From contig NZ_JAASRS010000001.1 of the NCBI RefSeq assembly GCF_011761475.1, positions 1,798,001 through 1,862,000 of the forward strand: a stretch of 64,000 bases of DNA, in the 5' to 3' direction. Below the pieces are notes generated by a model. It worked only from the letters and a program-made list of their open reading frames with translations. It was not told where the DNA came from and did no database searches. The stretch is from Saccharococcus thermophilus (GTDB lineage: Bacteria > Bacillota > Bacilli > Bacillales > Anoxybacillaceae). Below are positions 17,025 to 27,549 of the stretch, piece after piece (within the stretch, counting starts at the first letter, position 1; each line of letters opens with the position of its first letter). A program made the translations under genes and the position numbers.

Positions 17025-17474
17025 TTAAAGCATTTCCAGCAACTGTTTTGACACCTTGTTCGCATCTTTCGCCGTGCGGCAAATAATCAGGCACGTATCA
17101 TCCCCGCAAATGGTGCCGACGATTTCGTTCCAGTCCAAATTATCCAATAAGACACCGATGGCATGCGCATTGCCTGGCAACGTTTTTAAAACGAGCAAAT
17201 TCCCCGCTCCGTCCAATTTGACAAACACGTCCACTAAAACGCGTTTGAGTTTTTGCACCGGATTGAAACGCTGATCAGAAGGCAGGCTATATTTATAGCG
17301 CCCGTTTGCCATCGGCACCTTGACGAGCTGCATTTCTTTTATATCTCTTGAGATCGTTGCCTGCGTCACGTTAAATCCCGCTTTTTTCAGCATATCGACC
17401 AATTCGTCTTGCGTTTCGATGTCGTGACTCATAATAATTTCGCGGATTTTAATATGCCTTTGTCCTTTGTTCAA
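17025..17474 (-). CDS. argR: Arginine repressor/activator ArgR (AhrC)
   Basis: Hexameric arginine-responsive regulator that represses arginine biosynthesis and activates catabolism. 149 residues from the TTG start at '[13 protein letters not shown]', chosen because AGGTGG lies six bases upstream and the length equals B. subtilis AhrC. The N-terminal winged helix (1-70) includes '[17 protein letters not shown]'. The C-terminal hexamerisation/arginine domain shows '[11 protein letters not shown]' and '[14 protein letters not shown]', with the conserved paired aspartates. Confidence 0.96.
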   Translation of the reverse strand: MNKGQRHIKIREIIMSHDIETQDELVDMLKKAGFNVTQATISRDIKEMQLVKVPMANGRYKYSLPSDQRFNPVQKLKRVLVDVFVKLDGAGNLLVLKTLPGNAHAIGVLLDNLDWNEIVGTICGDDTCLIICRTAKDANKVSKQLLEML

Positions 17475-17512
17475 ATTCTGCCACCTCACCAAAATAATTT
17501 CACGGTAAAAAC

Positions 17513-17540
17513 GGGAATAACCATAAGCGTTATTCCCTTT
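17513..17540 (-). terminator. Terminator of the dxs-tlyA unit
   Basis: GGGAATAAC / GTTATTCCC with a seven-base loop; on the minus strand GTTTTTACC follows. It lies immediately after the tlyA stop and separates it from argR-recN. Confidence 0.75.
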
Positions 17541-17541
17541 C

Positions 17542-18375
17542 TTAAACGGCGCTGTTTTTTAGCTGTGAATGGGCTTCTTTTACTACCTCAGCGACCGATA
17601 TGGATAAATGGTTTTCCCCGACTTGGGTCGCCCCTGAAAAATGAAGGTGCAGCAAAAATTCAATATTTCCATCACCGCCGGTAATCGGGGAATACGATAC
17701 ATTCATGACGTCAAACCCTTCGTGAAGGGCAAATTCGATCACCGATTTTAATACTTCTTCATGCACGGCCGGGTCGCGAACGATCCCTTTTTTGCCGACT
17801 TTTTCCCGGCCCGCTTCAAATTGCGGCTTCACCAGCGCGATGACGTCGCTATCGGGTACCAACACCGTCTTTAATACCGGCAATATCAATTTCAAAGAAA
17901 TAAAGGAAACATCGATCGTCGCAAATTGTGGAAGCCCTTTCGTGAAATAATCCGGCGTAACGTAGCGGAAATTTGTCCGCTCCATCACGACGACCCGATC
18001 GTCCTGGCGCAATTTCCACGCCAATTGATTATAGCCGACATCCAGCGCGTAAGATAGTTTCGCGCCGTGCTGCAAGGCGCAATCGGTAAACCCGCCGGTA
18101 GATGCCCCAATATCTAAAACAATTTTATCTTTGACGCTGACATCAAACGTGCGCAGCGCTTTTTCTAATTTTAAGCCGCCGCGGCTGACATATGGAATGG
18201 CGTTTCCTTTCACCGTTAGCGGGATGTCTACGGGTACCTTTTCCCCTGGCTTGTCTAAGCGGATTTCATTGGAATAGACAAGCCCAGCCATAATCGCGCG
18301 TTTGGCTTTTTCCCGCGTTTCCATTAAGCCGCGTTCCACCAACAGCACATCTAGACGTTCCTTTTTTGCTTTCAT
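17542..18375 (-). CDS. TlyA-family rRNA (2'-O) methyltransferase / hemolysin-like (YqxC)
   Basis: 277 residues: an S4 RNA-binding domain at 1-65 ('[20 protein letters not shown]') followed by a Rossmann SAM-dependent methyltransferase domain with motif I '[17 protein letters not shown]' and the FtsJ-like '[13 protein letters not shown]'. In mycobacteria TlyA methylates 16S and 23S rRNA; the Bacillus orthologue's target is not settled. It follows dxs by three bases, probably co-transcribed. Confidence 0.92.
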   Translation of the reverse strand: MKAKKERLDVLLVERGLMETREKAKRAIMAGLVYSNEIRLDKPGEKVPVDIPLTVKGNAIPYVSRGGLKLEKALRTFDVSVKDKIVLDIGASTGGFTDCALQHGAKLSYALDVGYNQLAWKLRQDDRVVVMERTNFRYVTPDYFTKGLPQFATIDVSFISLKLILPVLKTVLVPDSDVIALVKPQFEAGREKVGKKGIVRDPAVHEEVLKSVIEFALHEGFDVMNVSYSPITGGDGNIEFLLHLHFSGATQVGENHLSISVAEVVKEAHSQLKNSAV

Positions 18376-18378
18376 TTC

Positions 18379-20271
18379 TCATGCCCTTTTTTGTTTTTTT
18401 GGTATGATCGTTTTAACGCGTTCGATAATATGGGAAGCGGTTAGGCCAATTTCATTTAATAGCTCTTTGACGCTGCCATGTTCAATAAAGCGATCAGGAA
18501 TGCCCATGCGGTTAATCACCGCTTGATGATAGCCATGATCATGGGCAAATTCCAAAACGGCGCTGCCAAATCCGCCCTGTAGTACCGCTTCTTCAATCGT
18601 TAAAATCGGCATATTGCTCTCCAGCAAATCGTGCAGCATTTTTTCATCCATCGGTTTAATGAAGCGGGCGTTGACAACCTTTACAGAAACTTTTTCTTTC
18701 GCCAGCTTCTCCGCTGCCTCGAGCGCCATGGAAATCGTCGTGCCGAATGTTAAAATCGCCAGATCGCTGCCTTCGCGCAATACTTCCCATGTGCCAATTG
18801 GAATTTCCTTGAATTCTTCATCTAATTTTACGCCAAGTCCATTGCCACGCGGGAAGCGAAGCGCGATCGGTCCGTCATCATATTGGATGGCCGTATATAC
18901 CATATGCTGGCCTTCGTTTTCGTCCTTTGGCATCATAATGACAAGGTTCGGGATGTGGCGCAAAAAGGCGATATCAAACACGCCTTGGTGCGTTTCACCG
19001 TCCGCACCGACCAGCCCGGCCCGATCAATCGCAAAGAAGACATTTAAATTTTGCCGGCACACATCATGAACGACTTGGTCATATGCACGCTGCAAAAATG
19101 TCGAATAAATCGCTAAAAACGGCTTCATTCCTTGCGTCGCCAGCCCTGCCGCGAGCGTTGTCGCATGCTGCTCGGCAATTCCGACATCAAACATACGGTC
19201 CGGAAACTCGCTCGCAAACCCTTCTAATTTCGAGCCGACCGGCATCGCCGGTGTAATCGCGACAATTCGCTTATCGGTGCGCGCCAATTTCCGTACCGTT
19301 TCACTGACAAGTTCGCTCCACGATGGAGCCGTCTCCACCGGTTTTAGAAAATCGCCAGTTTCGATTTTATAAGGGCCAGTGCCGTGCCATGTTCCGACTT
19401 TATCATTTTCTGCCGGACTATACCCTTTTCCTTTTTTCGTAATCACATGGAGAAGCACCGGACCTTTTGTTTTTTTCGCGTAACGCAAATTCTCGAGCAA
19501 ATCATCAAAATTATGGCCGTCAACAGGACCAAGATACGTAAATCCTAATTCCTCAAAAAAAACACCGGAAACAAGCAAATATTTCAGGCTGTCTTTAATG
19601 CGCTCCGCCGTTGCCGCCAACTTGCCGCCGACAGCTGGGATCCGTTTTAATAAAAGCTCTAGTTCGTCTTTCACCCATTGATATTTGCCCGCTGTCCGCA
19701 GCCGTCCCAGCACGTTGTGAAGCGCTCCGACATTCGGCGCAATCGACATTTCATTATCATTTAAAACGACAATGATATCTTTTTTCTCATGCCCAATATG
19801 ATTGAGTGCCTCAAGCGCCATGCCGCCTGTCAATGCCCCATCGCCGATAATCGGAACGATATATTCATCCGTCCCTTTCAAATCGCGGGCAATTGCCATT
19901 CCCATCGCCGCGGATAGCGATGTAGAACTATGGCCAGTTTCCCATACGTCATGTTCGCTTTCGCTTCGTTTTGGAAATCCGGATAACCCTTTATATTGCC
20001 GAAGCGTATCAAATTCAGCGGCGCGGCCTGTCAAAATTTTATGAACGTATGACTGGTGTCCGACATCCCAAATTAACTTGTCCTTCGGGCTGTCAAACTC
20101 TTTATGAAGCGCAATCGTCAGCTCGACAACCCCTAAGTTTGGCCCAATATGCCCTCCAGTTTTCGACAGCTTTTCAATTAAAAATTTGCGAATATTGGCG
20201 CTTAGCTCGATGAGTTGTTTTGTTGACATATTTTTTAAAAAGCGCGGATTTTTGATTTTCGTAACGTCCAA
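18379..20271 (-). CDS. dxs: 1-deoxy-D-xylulose-5-phosphate synthase
   Basis: Condenses pyruvate and glyceraldehyde 3-phosphate to DXP with thiamine diphosphate, the first step of the MEP isoprenoid pathway. 630 residues. The ThDP motif starts at '[15 protein letters not shown]' and ends in 'NDNEMSI'. The transketolase pyrimidine-binding domain carries '[15 protein letters not shown]', with the catalytic Glu, and '[15 protein letters not shown]'. The start is TTG, as the upstream frame gives no better codon; the ribosome site is weak. It lies next to ispA, the later prenyl step. Confidence 0.97.
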   Translation of the reverse strand: MDVTKIKNPRFLKNMSTKQLIELSANIRKFLIEKLSKTGGHIGPNLGVVELTIALHKEFDSPKDKLIWDVGHQSYVHKILTGRAAEFDTLRQYKGLSGFPKRSESEHDVWETGHSSTSLSAAMGMAIARDLKGTDEYIVPIIGDGALTGGMALEALNHIGHEKKDIIVVLNDNEMSIAPNVGALHNVLGRLRTAGKYQWVKDELELLLKRIPAVGGKLAATAERIKDSLKYLLVSGVFFEELGFTYLGPVDGHNFDDLLENLRYAKKTKGPVLLHVITKKGKGYSPAENDKVGTWHGTGPYKIETGDFLKPVETAPSWSELVSETVRKLARTDKRIVAITPAMPVGSKLEGFASEFPDRMFDVGIAEQHATTLAAGLATQGMKPFLAIYSTFLQRAYDQVVHDVCRQNLNVFFAIDRAGLVGADGETHQGVFDIAFLRHIPNLVIMMPKDENEGQHMVYTAIQYDDGPIALRFPRGNGLGVKLDEEFKEIPIGTWEVLREGSDLAILTFGTTISMALEAAEKLAKEKVSVKVVNARFIKPMDEKMLHDLLESNMPILTIEEAVLQGGFGSAVLEFAHDHGYHQAVINRMGIPDRFIEHGSVKELLNEIGLTASHIIERVKTIIPKKQKRA

Positions 20272-20387
20272 ACGAGATCACTCGCTTTCGTCTTTATCAT
20301 TCCCTCTAGCCACGTTGCTATAATACAGAAGTTAGTTATTATTATACATGATTAGACATAAAAAATCGATTTCTGCCAAGAGAAAAA

Positions 20388-20417
20388 GAGCCGCTAACAC
20401 GAATGTGATAACGGCAC
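20388..20417 (-). terminator. Terminator after ispA
   Basis: Imperfect stem GCCGCTAACAC / GTGATAACGGC with a GAAT loop, then TCTTTTTCTCTT on the minus strand. It ends the nusB-folD-xseA-xseB-ispA unit about 65 bases past ispA, so dxs needs its own promoter. Confidence 0.65.
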
Positions 20418-20481
20418 AAAAGAAAAAACCTCCATTATTTCAATATAACATACTTGCGGACAGTCAGCAATGAACAATGCG

Positions 20482-21375
20482 TTAATGGTCGCGTGTAGCG
20501 ACTAAATCACAAATATATTGCAATACGTCATCTATTACCTCGGCTTTTTGCAAATATCGTTTTGCTTCGGCAATATGAAAACGCAATTTCTCCTTCGCTC
20601 CCTCCATCGTCAATAACGACGGATATGTCACCTTTTGGTTCTCTATATCGCTGCCAACGCGTTTGCCAATCTTGTCTTCCGATCCTTCAATATCGAGAAT
20701 ATCATCGCGAATTTGAAAAGCAAGGCCAAGATGGGAGGCAAATTCATATAAATCGTGTTGCTGTCTTTCACTAGCCCCTGCAAGCAGCGCTCCTGCCAAT
20801 ACGCTGTATTGCAGCATTTTCCCGGTTTTATGGCGATGGATATATTCGAGCTGTGCAAGCGACAGTTCCTTTCCTTCTCCTTCGATATCGGAAACTTGCC
20901 CCGCCACCATTCCTTCCGGTCCCGCCGCTTTCGCCAGCTCGGCAATGAGCCGAATTTTTACCTCTGGGGCGATGCATTCCTCATTCATTTCGGCAATGAC
21001 TTGAAACGCGTACGTCAGCAATCCGTCTCCGGCCAAGATTGCCATCGCCTCGCCAAACACTTTATGGTTTGTCGGCTTGCCGCGCCGTAAATCATCGTTA
21101 TCCATGCTCGGCAGGTCATCGTGAATTAATGAATATGTATGGATCATCTCGATCGCACAAGCGACGGGAAGTCCGATATTAGGATCTTTCCCAAACGAAT
21201 GCAAAGTGGCAAACAGAAGTAACGGTCGAATTCGCTTCCCACCTGCTTCCAGCGAGTAAGCCATCGCCTGTTTCAGTGTGTCAGGCGCCTGCAGCCTCCC
21301 GATATAACGCGGCAGCGTTGCTTCCAAACGCTGTTTTTGCCGCTGCAAAAATTGTTCTACTTCCATCCGGTTCAA
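20482..21375 (-). CDS. ispA: Farnesyl diphosphate synthase (polyprenyl synthetase family)
   Basis: Builds C15 farnesyl diphosphate from IPP and DMAPP/GPP. 297 residues; the first aspartate-rich motif is in 'LIHDDLPSMDNDD' and the second in 'FQIRDDILDIEG', both binding Mg-diphosphate. The start is a TTG with a strong GGAGGAGG about eight bases upstream, four bases after the xseB stop. It is co-transcribed with xseA/xseB as in B. subtilis. Confidence 0.96.
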   Translation of the reverse strand: MNRMEVEQFLQRQKQRLEATLPRYIGRLQAPDTLKQAMAYSLEAGGKRIRPLLLFATLHSFGKDPNIGLPVACAIEMIHTYSLIHDDLPSMDNDDLRRGKPTNHKVFGEAMAILAGDGLLTYAFQVIAEMNEECIAPEVKIRLIAELAKAAGPEGMVAGQVSDIEGEGKELSLAQLEYIHRHKTGKMLQYSVLAGALLAGASERQQHDLYEFASHLGLAFQIRDDILDIEGSEDKIGKRVGSDIENQKVTYPSLLTMEGAKEKLRFHIAEAKRYLQKAEVIDDVLQYICDLVATRDH

Positions 21376-21378
21376 GCG

Positions 21379-21612
21379 TTATTCCTCCTCCTGAATCGAG
21401 AAAGGAGCGAGCTGTCCATCCTCACGCAAAATATATTCCATCTGCTTTTCGACATGCTGCAATTTATCGTGGCAAAGCTTGGAAAGTTTCATTCCTTCTT
21501 GAAAAAAAGAAATCGCCTGTTCCAACGGCACGTTTCCTTCTTCTAATTTTTCGACGATCTCTTCTAATTTTTGCATTGCTTCTTCAAACGTTAATTCTTT
21601 TTCCTCACTCAT
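21379..21612 (-). CDS. xseB: Exodeoxyribonuclease VII small subunit
   Basis: A 77-residue helical hairpin subunit of exonuclease VII ('[20 protein letters not shown]' and '[20 protein letters not shown]' regions), which assembles around the XseA C-terminus. The ATG at 21612 overlaps the xseA stop by eight bases (ATGAGTGA), so translation is coupled. A longer reading frame upstream lies inside xseA and is not used. Confidence 0.95.
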   Translation of the reverse strand: MSEEKELTFEEAMQKLEEIVEKLEEGNVPLEQAISFFQEGMKLSKLCHDKLQHVEKQMEYILREDGQLAPFSIQEEE

Positions 21613-22963
21613 GTAGCCGCTTCTCCTCCATTCCCCATACGTGGCAGTCAATTTGTCCATCTTGCAGACGCACTTGAATTGTATCTCCTAGCTGAAGCTG
21701 ATGAATGCTTTTTACTAATTCTTTCTTTTCATTATAAACTAAACTATAGCCCCGCTCCATAATTTTCAGTGGACTGAGCGCATGCAAATGGGAAACAAGC
21801 GATGTAAAGCGAAGCTCGTGTTGATGCACGATCGTTCGCATCTCTTTTTCCAGCGTTTTCGCCAATGCTTGCTGTTTTTCTTTCATTCTCGAAAGCTGTT
21901 CAGCCGGGTGATAGCGTAGCAATGTCAGCCGAAGCTGCTCGAGCCGCTCGCGCTGTTTATCGAACATCCGCTCGGTTTGGCGCTGCAATCGTTCAAGCAA
22001 AGCATCTAACTGCTGTTCTTTTTGTTCATACAGTTTTTCCGGATATCGAAATGCGTACGACTTTTGCAAACGCGATAGCCGCTCTGATTCCATCGCTATT
22101 TTTTCTTTCATCGCGCGCATGAGCCGCACTTTTCGCTGGGAAATCCGCTCCATCAGCTCGGTCATATGCGGAACGGCCAATTCCGCCGCACCAGTTGGGG
22201 TTGGCGCTCGCAAGTCGGCAACAAAATCGGCAATCGTAAAATCTGTTTCGTGACCAACCGCGGAGATAATCGGCACTTCGGAGGCAAAAATGGCGCGGGC
22301 GACAATTTCCTCATTAAACGCCCATAATTCTTCGATCGAACCGCCTCCACGCCCGACAATCAGCACATCAATATAGCCAAGTTTATTCGCTTTTTCAATG
22401 GAACGGACGATCGATTCCGCCGCATGCTCTCCTTGGACGAGCGTCGGAAACAAAATGACCGTAGCAATCGGATAACGGCGACGGATCGTCGTAATAATAT
22501 CGCGAATCGCCGCGCCGGTCGGCGAAGTGACGACACCGATGTAGCGAGGGAAAGCCGGAAGCGGCTTTTTATGCTGCGGCGAAAACAAACCTTCCGCTTC
22601 CAGCCGTTTTTTTAACTGCTCGTACGCTAAATATAAATTTCCAATTCCTTCTGGCTGCATTTCTTTCACATAAATTTGGTAGTTTCCGCTCGGTTCATAA
22701 ACCGAAATTTCGCCGCGGACGAGCACTTTCATGCCATCTTCTGGGCGAAAATGCAAATATTGATTGTAACCGGCGAACATGACCGCCTGAATGCGGGCTT
22801 GTTCATCTTTCAGCGTAAAATACATATGGCCGCGCGAATGATATTTAAAATTGGAAATTTCCCCTTTAATCCATAAATCACGCAAATGAGGATCGACATC
22901 AAACTTCCGTTTAATGTATTTTGTCAGCGCTCCGACGGTTACATATTTTATCTCTGCCACCAC
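21605..22963 (-). CDS. xseA: Exodeoxyribonuclease VII large subunit
   Basis: Catalytic subunit of the bidirectional single-strand exonuclease. 452 residues: N-terminal OB-fold (about 5-100, '[13 protein letters not shown]'), catalytic core with '[15 protein letters not shown]', '[16 protein letters not shown]' and '[23 protein letters not shown]' split motifs, then a long coiled coil (about 265-390) that recruits XseB. Translation starts at one of two adjacent GTG codons behind AGAGGG. Confidence 0.96.
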   Translation of the reverse strand: MVAEIKYVTVGALTKYIKRKFDVDPHLRDLWIKGEISNFKYHSRGHMYFTLKDEQARIQAVMFAGYNQYLHFRPEDGMKVLVRGEISVYEPSGNYQIYVKEMQPEGIGNLYLAYEQLKKRLEAEGLFSPQHKKPLPAFPRYIGVVTSPTGAAIRDIITTIRRRYPIATVILFPTLVQGEHAAESIVRSIEKANKLGYIDVLIVGRGGGSIEELWAFNEEIVARAIFASEVPIISAVGHETDFTIADFVADLRAPTPTGAAELAVPHMTELMERISQRKVRLMRAMKEKIAMESERLSRLQKSYAFRYPEKLYEQKEQQLDALLERLQRQTERMFDKQRERLEQLRLTLLRYHPAEQLSRMKEKQQALAKTLEKEMRTIVHQHELRFTSLVSHLHALSPLKIMERGYSLVYNEKKELVKSIHQLQLGDTIQVRLQDGQIDCHVWGMEEKRLHE

Positions 22964-22989
22964 TTTAACCCTCTCTTATGGAATGAACT

Positions 22990-23844
22990 TTACTGATACA
23001 TAAGCTCCTTCGCCGCCTCGATCGTATTGTGAAGCAGCATCGTGATCGTCATCGGTCCAACCCCTTTTGGAACCGGCGTAATGTAGCTTGCTACTTCCTT
23101 TACTTCATCGAAATTTACATCCCCGCACAGCTTGCCGTTTTCTAGTCGGTTCACGCCGACATCAATGACAACCGCCCCTGGTTTAACATAATCGGCACCA
23201 ATCAACCGTGCTTTGCCAACGGCAACGATTAAAATGTCAGCCTGCCGCGTAATGGAAGCTAAATCGTTGGTTTTGGAATGACAATACGTCACCGTCGCAT
23301 GTTCGCGCAAAAACAGCTGCCCAACCGGTTTGCCGACAATATTGCTGCGGCCGACAACAACCACATGTTTCCCTGCGATATCCACACCGATCGATTTCAC
23401 CATTACTAAAATACCATATGGTGTACAAGGAAGAAACGCTTTTTGTCCGACCATCATTCTGCCGACATTGATCGGATGGAAGCCATCGACATCTTTTGCC
23501 GGCGAAATCGTTTCAATCACTTTTAACTCATTAATATGTTTTGGAAGCGGGAGCTGTACTAAAATGCCGTGCACGGATGGGTCAGCGTTCAAGTCTCTTA
23601 TTTTCTCCAATAAAAACTCCTCTGTAATCGTCGCCGGAAACATCAGCAATGTCGAACGAATGCCAACTTCCGCACACGCTTTTTGCTTTCCTTTTACGTA
23701 AGAATGGGAAGCAGGGTCATCACCGACAAGAATGACTGCAAGCCCCGGCTCGATTCCTTTTTGCTTTAGCTCCTCTACTTCTTTTGCCAATTGTCCTCGT
23801 ATTTCCTTTGCCAGCTCGGCGCCGCTAATGATTTGTGCTGTCAT
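22990..23844 (-). CDS. folD: Bifunctional methylene-THF dehydrogenase / methenyl-THF cyclohydrolase
   Basis: Interconverts 5,10-methylene-, 5,10-methenyl- and 10-formyl-tetrahydrofolate using NADP. 284 residues from the ATG at 'MTAQIISGAELAKEI', preceded by GAGGAGAA; an earlier in-frame codon has no ribosome site. Signatures: 'SYVKGKQKACAEVGI' (catalytic Lys), 'VQLPLPKHI', 'VVVVGRSNIVGKPVG' (NADP loop) and 'TPVPKGVGPMTITMLL'. It links to the glycine cleavage system elsewhere in the window through C1-folate. Confidence 0.97.
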   Translation of the reverse strand: MTAQIISGAELAKEIRGQLAKEVEELKQKGIEPGLAVILVGDDPASHSYVKGKQKACAEVGIRSTLLMFPATITEEFLLEKIRDLNADPSVHGILVQLPLPKHINELKVIETISPAKDVDGFHPINVGRMMVGQKAFLPCTPYGILVMVKSIGVDIAGKHVVVVGRSNIVGKPVGQLFLREHATVTYCHSKTNDLASITRQADILIVAVGKARLIGADYVKPGAVVIDVGVNRLENGKLCGDVNFDEVKEVASYITPVPKGVGPMTITMLLHNTIEAAKELMYQ

Positions 23845-23863
23845 GGGTAACTTTTCTCCTCTC

Positions 23864-24262
23864 TTATTCTTGAATATGCAATGCATCTTTTACTTTCGAA
23901 AGCACACCGTTGACAAAACTCCCAGATTTCGTATCGCCAAATTTTTTAGCTAATTCAACGGCCTCATCTAGGCTCACATTGACAGGAACATCATCGACAT
24001 ATTTCATTTCATAGGTAGCCATCCGCAAAATCGCGCGATCGACATTCGCCACCCGCTCTAACGTCCATTTTTCCAAGTTGGCGCGCAGCAATTCGTCAAT
24101 TTCTTGCTGATGTTCCACCACACCATACACAAGCTGCTGTAAAAACGGATCCGCAGCTTTCCCTTCCGTCACGTTTTGCAATGCTTCCGATGGAGGGATG
24201 CGACCTACATCAACTTGGAACAATGCCTGTAACGCCTTTTCCCGCGCTTCATGCCGTTTCAT
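23864..24262 (-). CDS. nusB: Transcription antitermination factor NusB
   Basis: A 132-residue all-helical RNA-binding protein that, with NusE (S10), binds boxA of rRNA operons. It begins '[19 protein letters not shown]', the family N-terminus, and contains '[14 protein letters not shown]' and '[21 protein letters not shown]'. The ATG follows AAAGGGGGAG. It heads the folD-xse-ispA operon. Confidence 0.96.
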   Translation of the reverse strand: MKRHEAREKALQALFQVDVGRIPPSEALQNVTEGKAADPFLQQLVYGVVEHQQEIDELLRANLEKWTLERVANVDRAILRMATYEMKYVDDVPVNVSLDEAVELAKKFGDTKSGSFVNGVLSKVKDALHIQE

Positions 24263-24461
24263 TTTGCTCCCCCTTTCTAAACACGAACATTTATATTAGA
24301 ATCATAACATATTTTTCGGATAAAAGGCACTCCCCTGTGCACAAATCATTAGCCTTGATTTTTGTTTATTTTGGAACGCCTATTCGCCTCCTTATTCTTT
24401 GACGCCTCTTCATAAAAAAGGCCCGTTCATTACAATAACAAACTTTCAGCAAAAATACAAA

Positions 24462-24493
24462 AGGGCACGATCGCCTGAAGCGAATGCGCCCTC
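24462..24493 (-). terminator. Terminator of accB-accC-yqhY
   Basis: An imperfect stem GGGC-GCATTCGC / GGCGATCGT-GCCC followed by TTTTGTATTTTTG on the minus strand, eight bases past the yqhY stop. The remaining 24263-24461 interval shows nothing definite beyond a likely nusB promoter region. Confidence 0.6.
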
Positions 24494-24500
24494 TTCCGCT

Positions 24501-24902
24501 TTATCCTTGCTCTACTTCCTGTTCCTGCTTTGCCGTTTCAAACTGAATACCGACAATATGAACGTTGATTTCGCTCGTTTCCAGCCCTGTCATGTTAAAC
24601 AATGCTTGACGGACGTTTTCCTGCACTTTTTTGGCTACATTCGGAATCGACGCACCAAATTGGACAAGGCAGTAAATATCAATGGCGACGCCGTCGTCCC
24701 GTAAATCGACTTTGACGCCTTTTCCATGATTTTTCTTGCCGAACCGCTCGACAACACCAGCGGCAAAATTGCCGCGCATTTGCGCGATCCCCTCCACTTC
24801 GCTGGCGGCGATCCCGGCGATCACTTCAATCACCTCCGGAGCAATTTCCACTTTTCCTAGTGTGCCATGATCTTGCTCCATTTCAAAAATATGCTCTGAC
24901 AT
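24501..24902 (-). CDS. yqhY: Asp23/Gls24-family envelope stress protein YqhY
   Basis: A 133-residue protein of the DUF322 (Asp23) family, with the conserved repeats 'LGKVEIAPEVIEVIAGIAA' and 'VDIYCLVQFGASIPNVAKKVQ'-like segments. In B. subtilis yqhY lies in the acc operon and its loss deregulates acetyl-CoA carboxylase; the mechanism is not fully known. The ATG at 24902 has GGGAGGTGG about six bases upstream. It is 15 bases downstream of accC. Confidence 0.9.
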   Translation of the reverse strand: MSEHIFEMEQDHGTLGKVEIAPEVIEVIAGIAASEVEGIAQMRGNFAAGVVERFGKKNHGKGVKVDLRDDGVAIDIYCLVQFGASIPNVAKKVQENVRQALFNMTGLETSEINVHIVGIQFETAKQEQEVEQG

Positions 24903-24917
24903 GGTACCCACCTCCCG

Positions 24918-26270
24918 TCATGACTTCATAATATCATATAACTCCAAAAACTTCGTATTAAACTCGCCTTTCACAAATTTTTCGTGTTCAAATAATTTTA
25001 TGTGAAACGGAATCGTTGTATGAATGCCATCGATGATAAACTCGCTTAACGCACGCTTCATACGGGCAATTGCTTCCTCGCGCGTAGGGGCGTGCACAAT
25101 CAGTTTCGCAATCATCGAGTCGTAATAAGGCGGGATCGTATAACCAGGATAAGCAGCGGAATCAACCCGCACTCCTAGACCACCCGGCGGTAAATACATC
25201 TGGATTTTTCCCGGCGATGGCATGAAATTTTTCTCCGGATTTTCCGCGTTAATCCGACACTCGATCGCCCAGCCATTAAAGGTGACTTCCTCTTGGGTCA
25301 GCGACAGTTTTTCGCCGGAGGCAATGCGGATTTGTTCTTTTACTAAATCCACCCCAGTAATTAATTCCGTCACCGGATGCTCTACTTGAATGCGCGTATT
25401 CATTTCCATGAAATAAAATTTTTTCGCATTATGGTCAAAAATAAATTCCACCGTGCCAGCACCGGTATAATTCACCGCACGGGCCGCCTGTACCGCCGCT
25501 TCCCCCATCTTCTTGCGCGTTTCTTCATCAAGTGCCGGCGATGGAGCCTCTTCCACAAGCTTTTGCAAGCGGCGTTGAATCGAGCAGTCCCGCTCGCCAA
25601 GATGAATCACGTTTCCGTATGAGTCAGCCAGCACTTGAATTTCCACATGGCGGAAGTCTTCAATATATTTTTCAATATATACCCCTGGATTGCCAAACGC
25701 AGTAGCTGCTTCCTGCTGTGTAATGTTAATGCCTTTAATGAGCTCTTGCTCATTTCTGGCTACGCGAATTCCTTTACCACCGCCGCCCGCCGTTGCTTTA
25801 ATAATGACAGGATAGCCGATTTCATTGGCAATGGCAATCGCCTCATCGATATTTTCAATAACGCCCTTTGAACCAGGGACGATCGGCACCCCTGCTTCCC
25901 GCATCGTCTCGCGGGCGATATCTTTAATCCCCATTTTTGTAATCGCTTCCGGACTTGGACCGATAAACGTGATATTGCATTCACGGCAAAGTTCGGCAAA
26001 CGCCGCGTTTTCCGCTAAAAATCCGTATCCTGGATGAATCGCATCACACCCTGTTAATGTGGCGACACTCATGATGTTGGTGAAATTTAAATAGCTGTCC
26101 TTGGAAGCAGTCGGTCCGATGCAGTACGCTTCATCGGCGAGTTGGACGTGCAACGCCTCGCGGTCCGCCTCAGAAAAAACGGCCACCGTTTCAATTCCGA
26201 GCTCTTTACAGGCGCGAATAATGCGAACGGCGATTTCCCCGCGGTTGGCAATTAATACTTTTTTGATCAT
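24918..26270 (-). CDS. accC: Acetyl-CoA carboxylase, biotin carboxylase subunit
   Basis: ATP-dependent carboxylation of the biotin on AccB, the first half-reaction of fatty acid synthesis. 450 residues with ATP-grasp fold: '[20 protein letters not shown]' N-terminus, glycine-rich '[12 protein letters not shown]' ATP loop, '[13 protein letters not shown]', and '[20 protein letters not shown]'. It is 15 bases downstream of accB and co-transcribed. Confidence 0.97.
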   Translation of the reverse strand: MIKKVLIANRGEIAVRIIRACKELGIETVAVFSEADREALHVQLADEAYCIGPTASKDSYLNFTNIMSVATLTGCDAIHPGYGFLAENAAFAELCRECNITFIGPSPEAITKMGIKDIARETMREAGVPIVPGSKGVIENIDEAIAIANEIGYPVIIKATAGGGGKGIRVARNEQELIKGINITQQEAATAFGNPGVYIEKYIEDFRHVEIQVLADSYGNVIHLGERDCSIQRRLQKLVEEAPSPALDEETRKKMGEAAVQAARAVNYTGAGTVEFIFDHNAKKFYFMEMNTRIQVEHPVTELITGVDLVKEQIRIASGEKLSLTQEEVTFNGWAIECRINAENPEKNFMPSPGKIQMYLPPGGLGVRVDSAAYPGYTIPPYYDSMIAKLIVHAPTREEAIARMKRALSEFIIDGIHTTIPFHIKLFEHEKFVKGEFNTKFLELYDIMKS

Positions 26271-26285
26271 CGCTGGTTCTCTCCC

Positions 26286-26804
26286 TTATTCAGGCTTTAC
26301 CAAAAATAGAGGTTGTCCATACTCAACAAGCTGTCCATTTTGGACAAGCACTTCGACAATCTCCCCGTTGACCTCTGCCTCAATTTCATTAAACAGCTTC
26401 ATCGCTTCAATAATGCAGACGACCGTATCTTTTTGCACTTTATCTCCCACTTTAACGTATGGAGGAGCATCTGGGGATGGCGCAGCGTAAAACGTACCGA
26501 CCATCGGTGAAGTGATTTTGTGCAAGTTTTCCGTATTTTCCGCCTTTGGCTTCGGCGCTTCTTGTTGTTTTGTTTCCGTTTGCACATTAGCCGCTTGCAC
26601 TGGCGCCTGTACCTGCGGTTTTGCTTCTTCTACTGCTGGCTTCGCTATCGGCTCTGCCGGCGGTGCCGCAACCACTGCCTGAACCGGTGCTCCTGCCGCG
26701 GCTTTTTTCATATGTACTTTCGTTCCATCTTGTTCATAAACAAATTCATCAATGCTTGATTGATCAATTAAACGGATCAGTTCACGGATTTCTTGGATTT
26801 TCAT
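26286..26804 (-). CDS. accB: Acetyl-CoA carboxylase biotin carboxyl carrier protein
   Basis: Carries biotin between AccC and the carboxyltransferase. 172 residues: a short N-terminal helical domain, a Pro/Ala/Val/Gln-rich linker (about 40-85), and the C-terminal biotinyl domain with the biotinylation lysine in '[13 protein letters not shown]'. The ATG at 26804 is chosen (AAAGGTG eight bases upstream) over the GTG three codons earlier. A TATAAT box at 26880-26875 on the minus strand may belong to its promoter. Confidence 0.96.
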   Translation of the reverse strand: MKIQEIRELIRLIDQSSIDEFVYEQDGTKVHMKKAAAGAPVQAVVAAPPAEPIAKPAVEEAKPQVQAPVQAANVQTETKQQEAPKPKAENTENLHKITSPMVGTFYAAPSPDAPPYVKVGDKVQKDTVVCIIEAMKLFNEIEAEVNGEIVEVLVQNGQLVEYGQPLFLVKPE

Positions 26805-26915
26805 CTTCCTCACACCTTTCTACGATACAAAGTGTTTAAGCTTTTGTATGCTATTTTAAAATCTACTCATAACGATTATACACATAATGATTATACATAA
26901 AAAGGTTTTTTATCA

Positions 26916-26948
26916 TAAAAAAGAAGCTGCCCTTGGTAAGAGCAGCTT
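26916..26948 (-). terminator. Terminator of the spoIIIA operon
   Basis: Stem AAGCTGC-CTT / AAG-GCAGCTT with a short loop, then TTTTTT on the minus strand, directly after the spoIIIAH stop. It separates the mother-cell spoIIIA operon from the vegetative acc genes. Confidence 0.75.
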
Positions 26949-26952
26949 ATCA

Positions 26953-27525
26953 TTATCCAGCCGGTTCAAATTCCACCGATACATAATCCGCTTCCGGAAT
27001 TTCGTTTTTTACCATATGAATTACTTCGTTGGCTGATTTTTTGGAATGTTTTTTCGCTTTAATCGTTACTTGCACTTGGTCATCTTCCGCGCGCACCAAT
27101 ACGTCTTCATAGCCGCCTTTCGATTTGATCAATGTTTCTAGTGTTGCCTCTTTTTCTGCTAACGCTTCGAGTTTTTCAATTTTATCCATCGCTTCGCTTT
27201 TTTCTTGTGCAGTGGCATTAGAGGAAGCAACGATAGCGTTATATTGGTCACGCAGACGGCTGCGCTCATCCTCAATTTGCATGCGAAGCGCAGTAAACAT
27301 ATCATCGCTAGAAACGCTTGAAGTGACTTTTCCACCCTTTGCTTGCATTTCGTCTACCGCTACATCCGCTTGGCCTTTATCGCTTCCTTTTTGTTTCGTT
27401 GCCTCTTTATGGCTCGTAAATGCAATATTATCATTCATATCTTTCGGCGCCGTTACATAATACACCGACAAAACAACAACCAAGCTCAACATCGTTAATA
27501 ACCAAACCGTTTGTTTCTTTAACAT
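26953..27525 (-). CDS. spoIIIAH: Stage III sporulation protein AH
   Basis: Mother-cell membrane protein whose extracellular YscJ/FliF-like domain pairs with forespore SpoIIQ to form the feeding-tube channel. 190 residues from the ATG at 27525 (GGGGGAGG upstream): a TM segment near 8-28 ('VWLLTMLSLVVVLSVYYV'), a Glu/Lys-rich linker with a coiled coil, then the ring-building motif domain (about 110-190, 'GGYEDVLVRAEDDQVQVTIK'). Last gene of the operon. Confidence 0.95.
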   Translation of the reverse strand: MLKKQTVWLLTMLSLVVVLSVYYVTAPKDMNDNIAFTSHKEATKQKGSDKGQADVAVDEMQAKGGKVTSSVSSDDMFTALRMQIEDERSRLRDQYNAIVASSNATAQEKSEAMDKIEKLEALAEKEATLETLIKSKGGYEDVLVRAEDDQVQVTIKAKKHSKKSANEVIHMVKNEIPEADYVSVEFEPAG

Positions 27526-27549
27526 ATAACCATCCTCCCCCACAGCCTC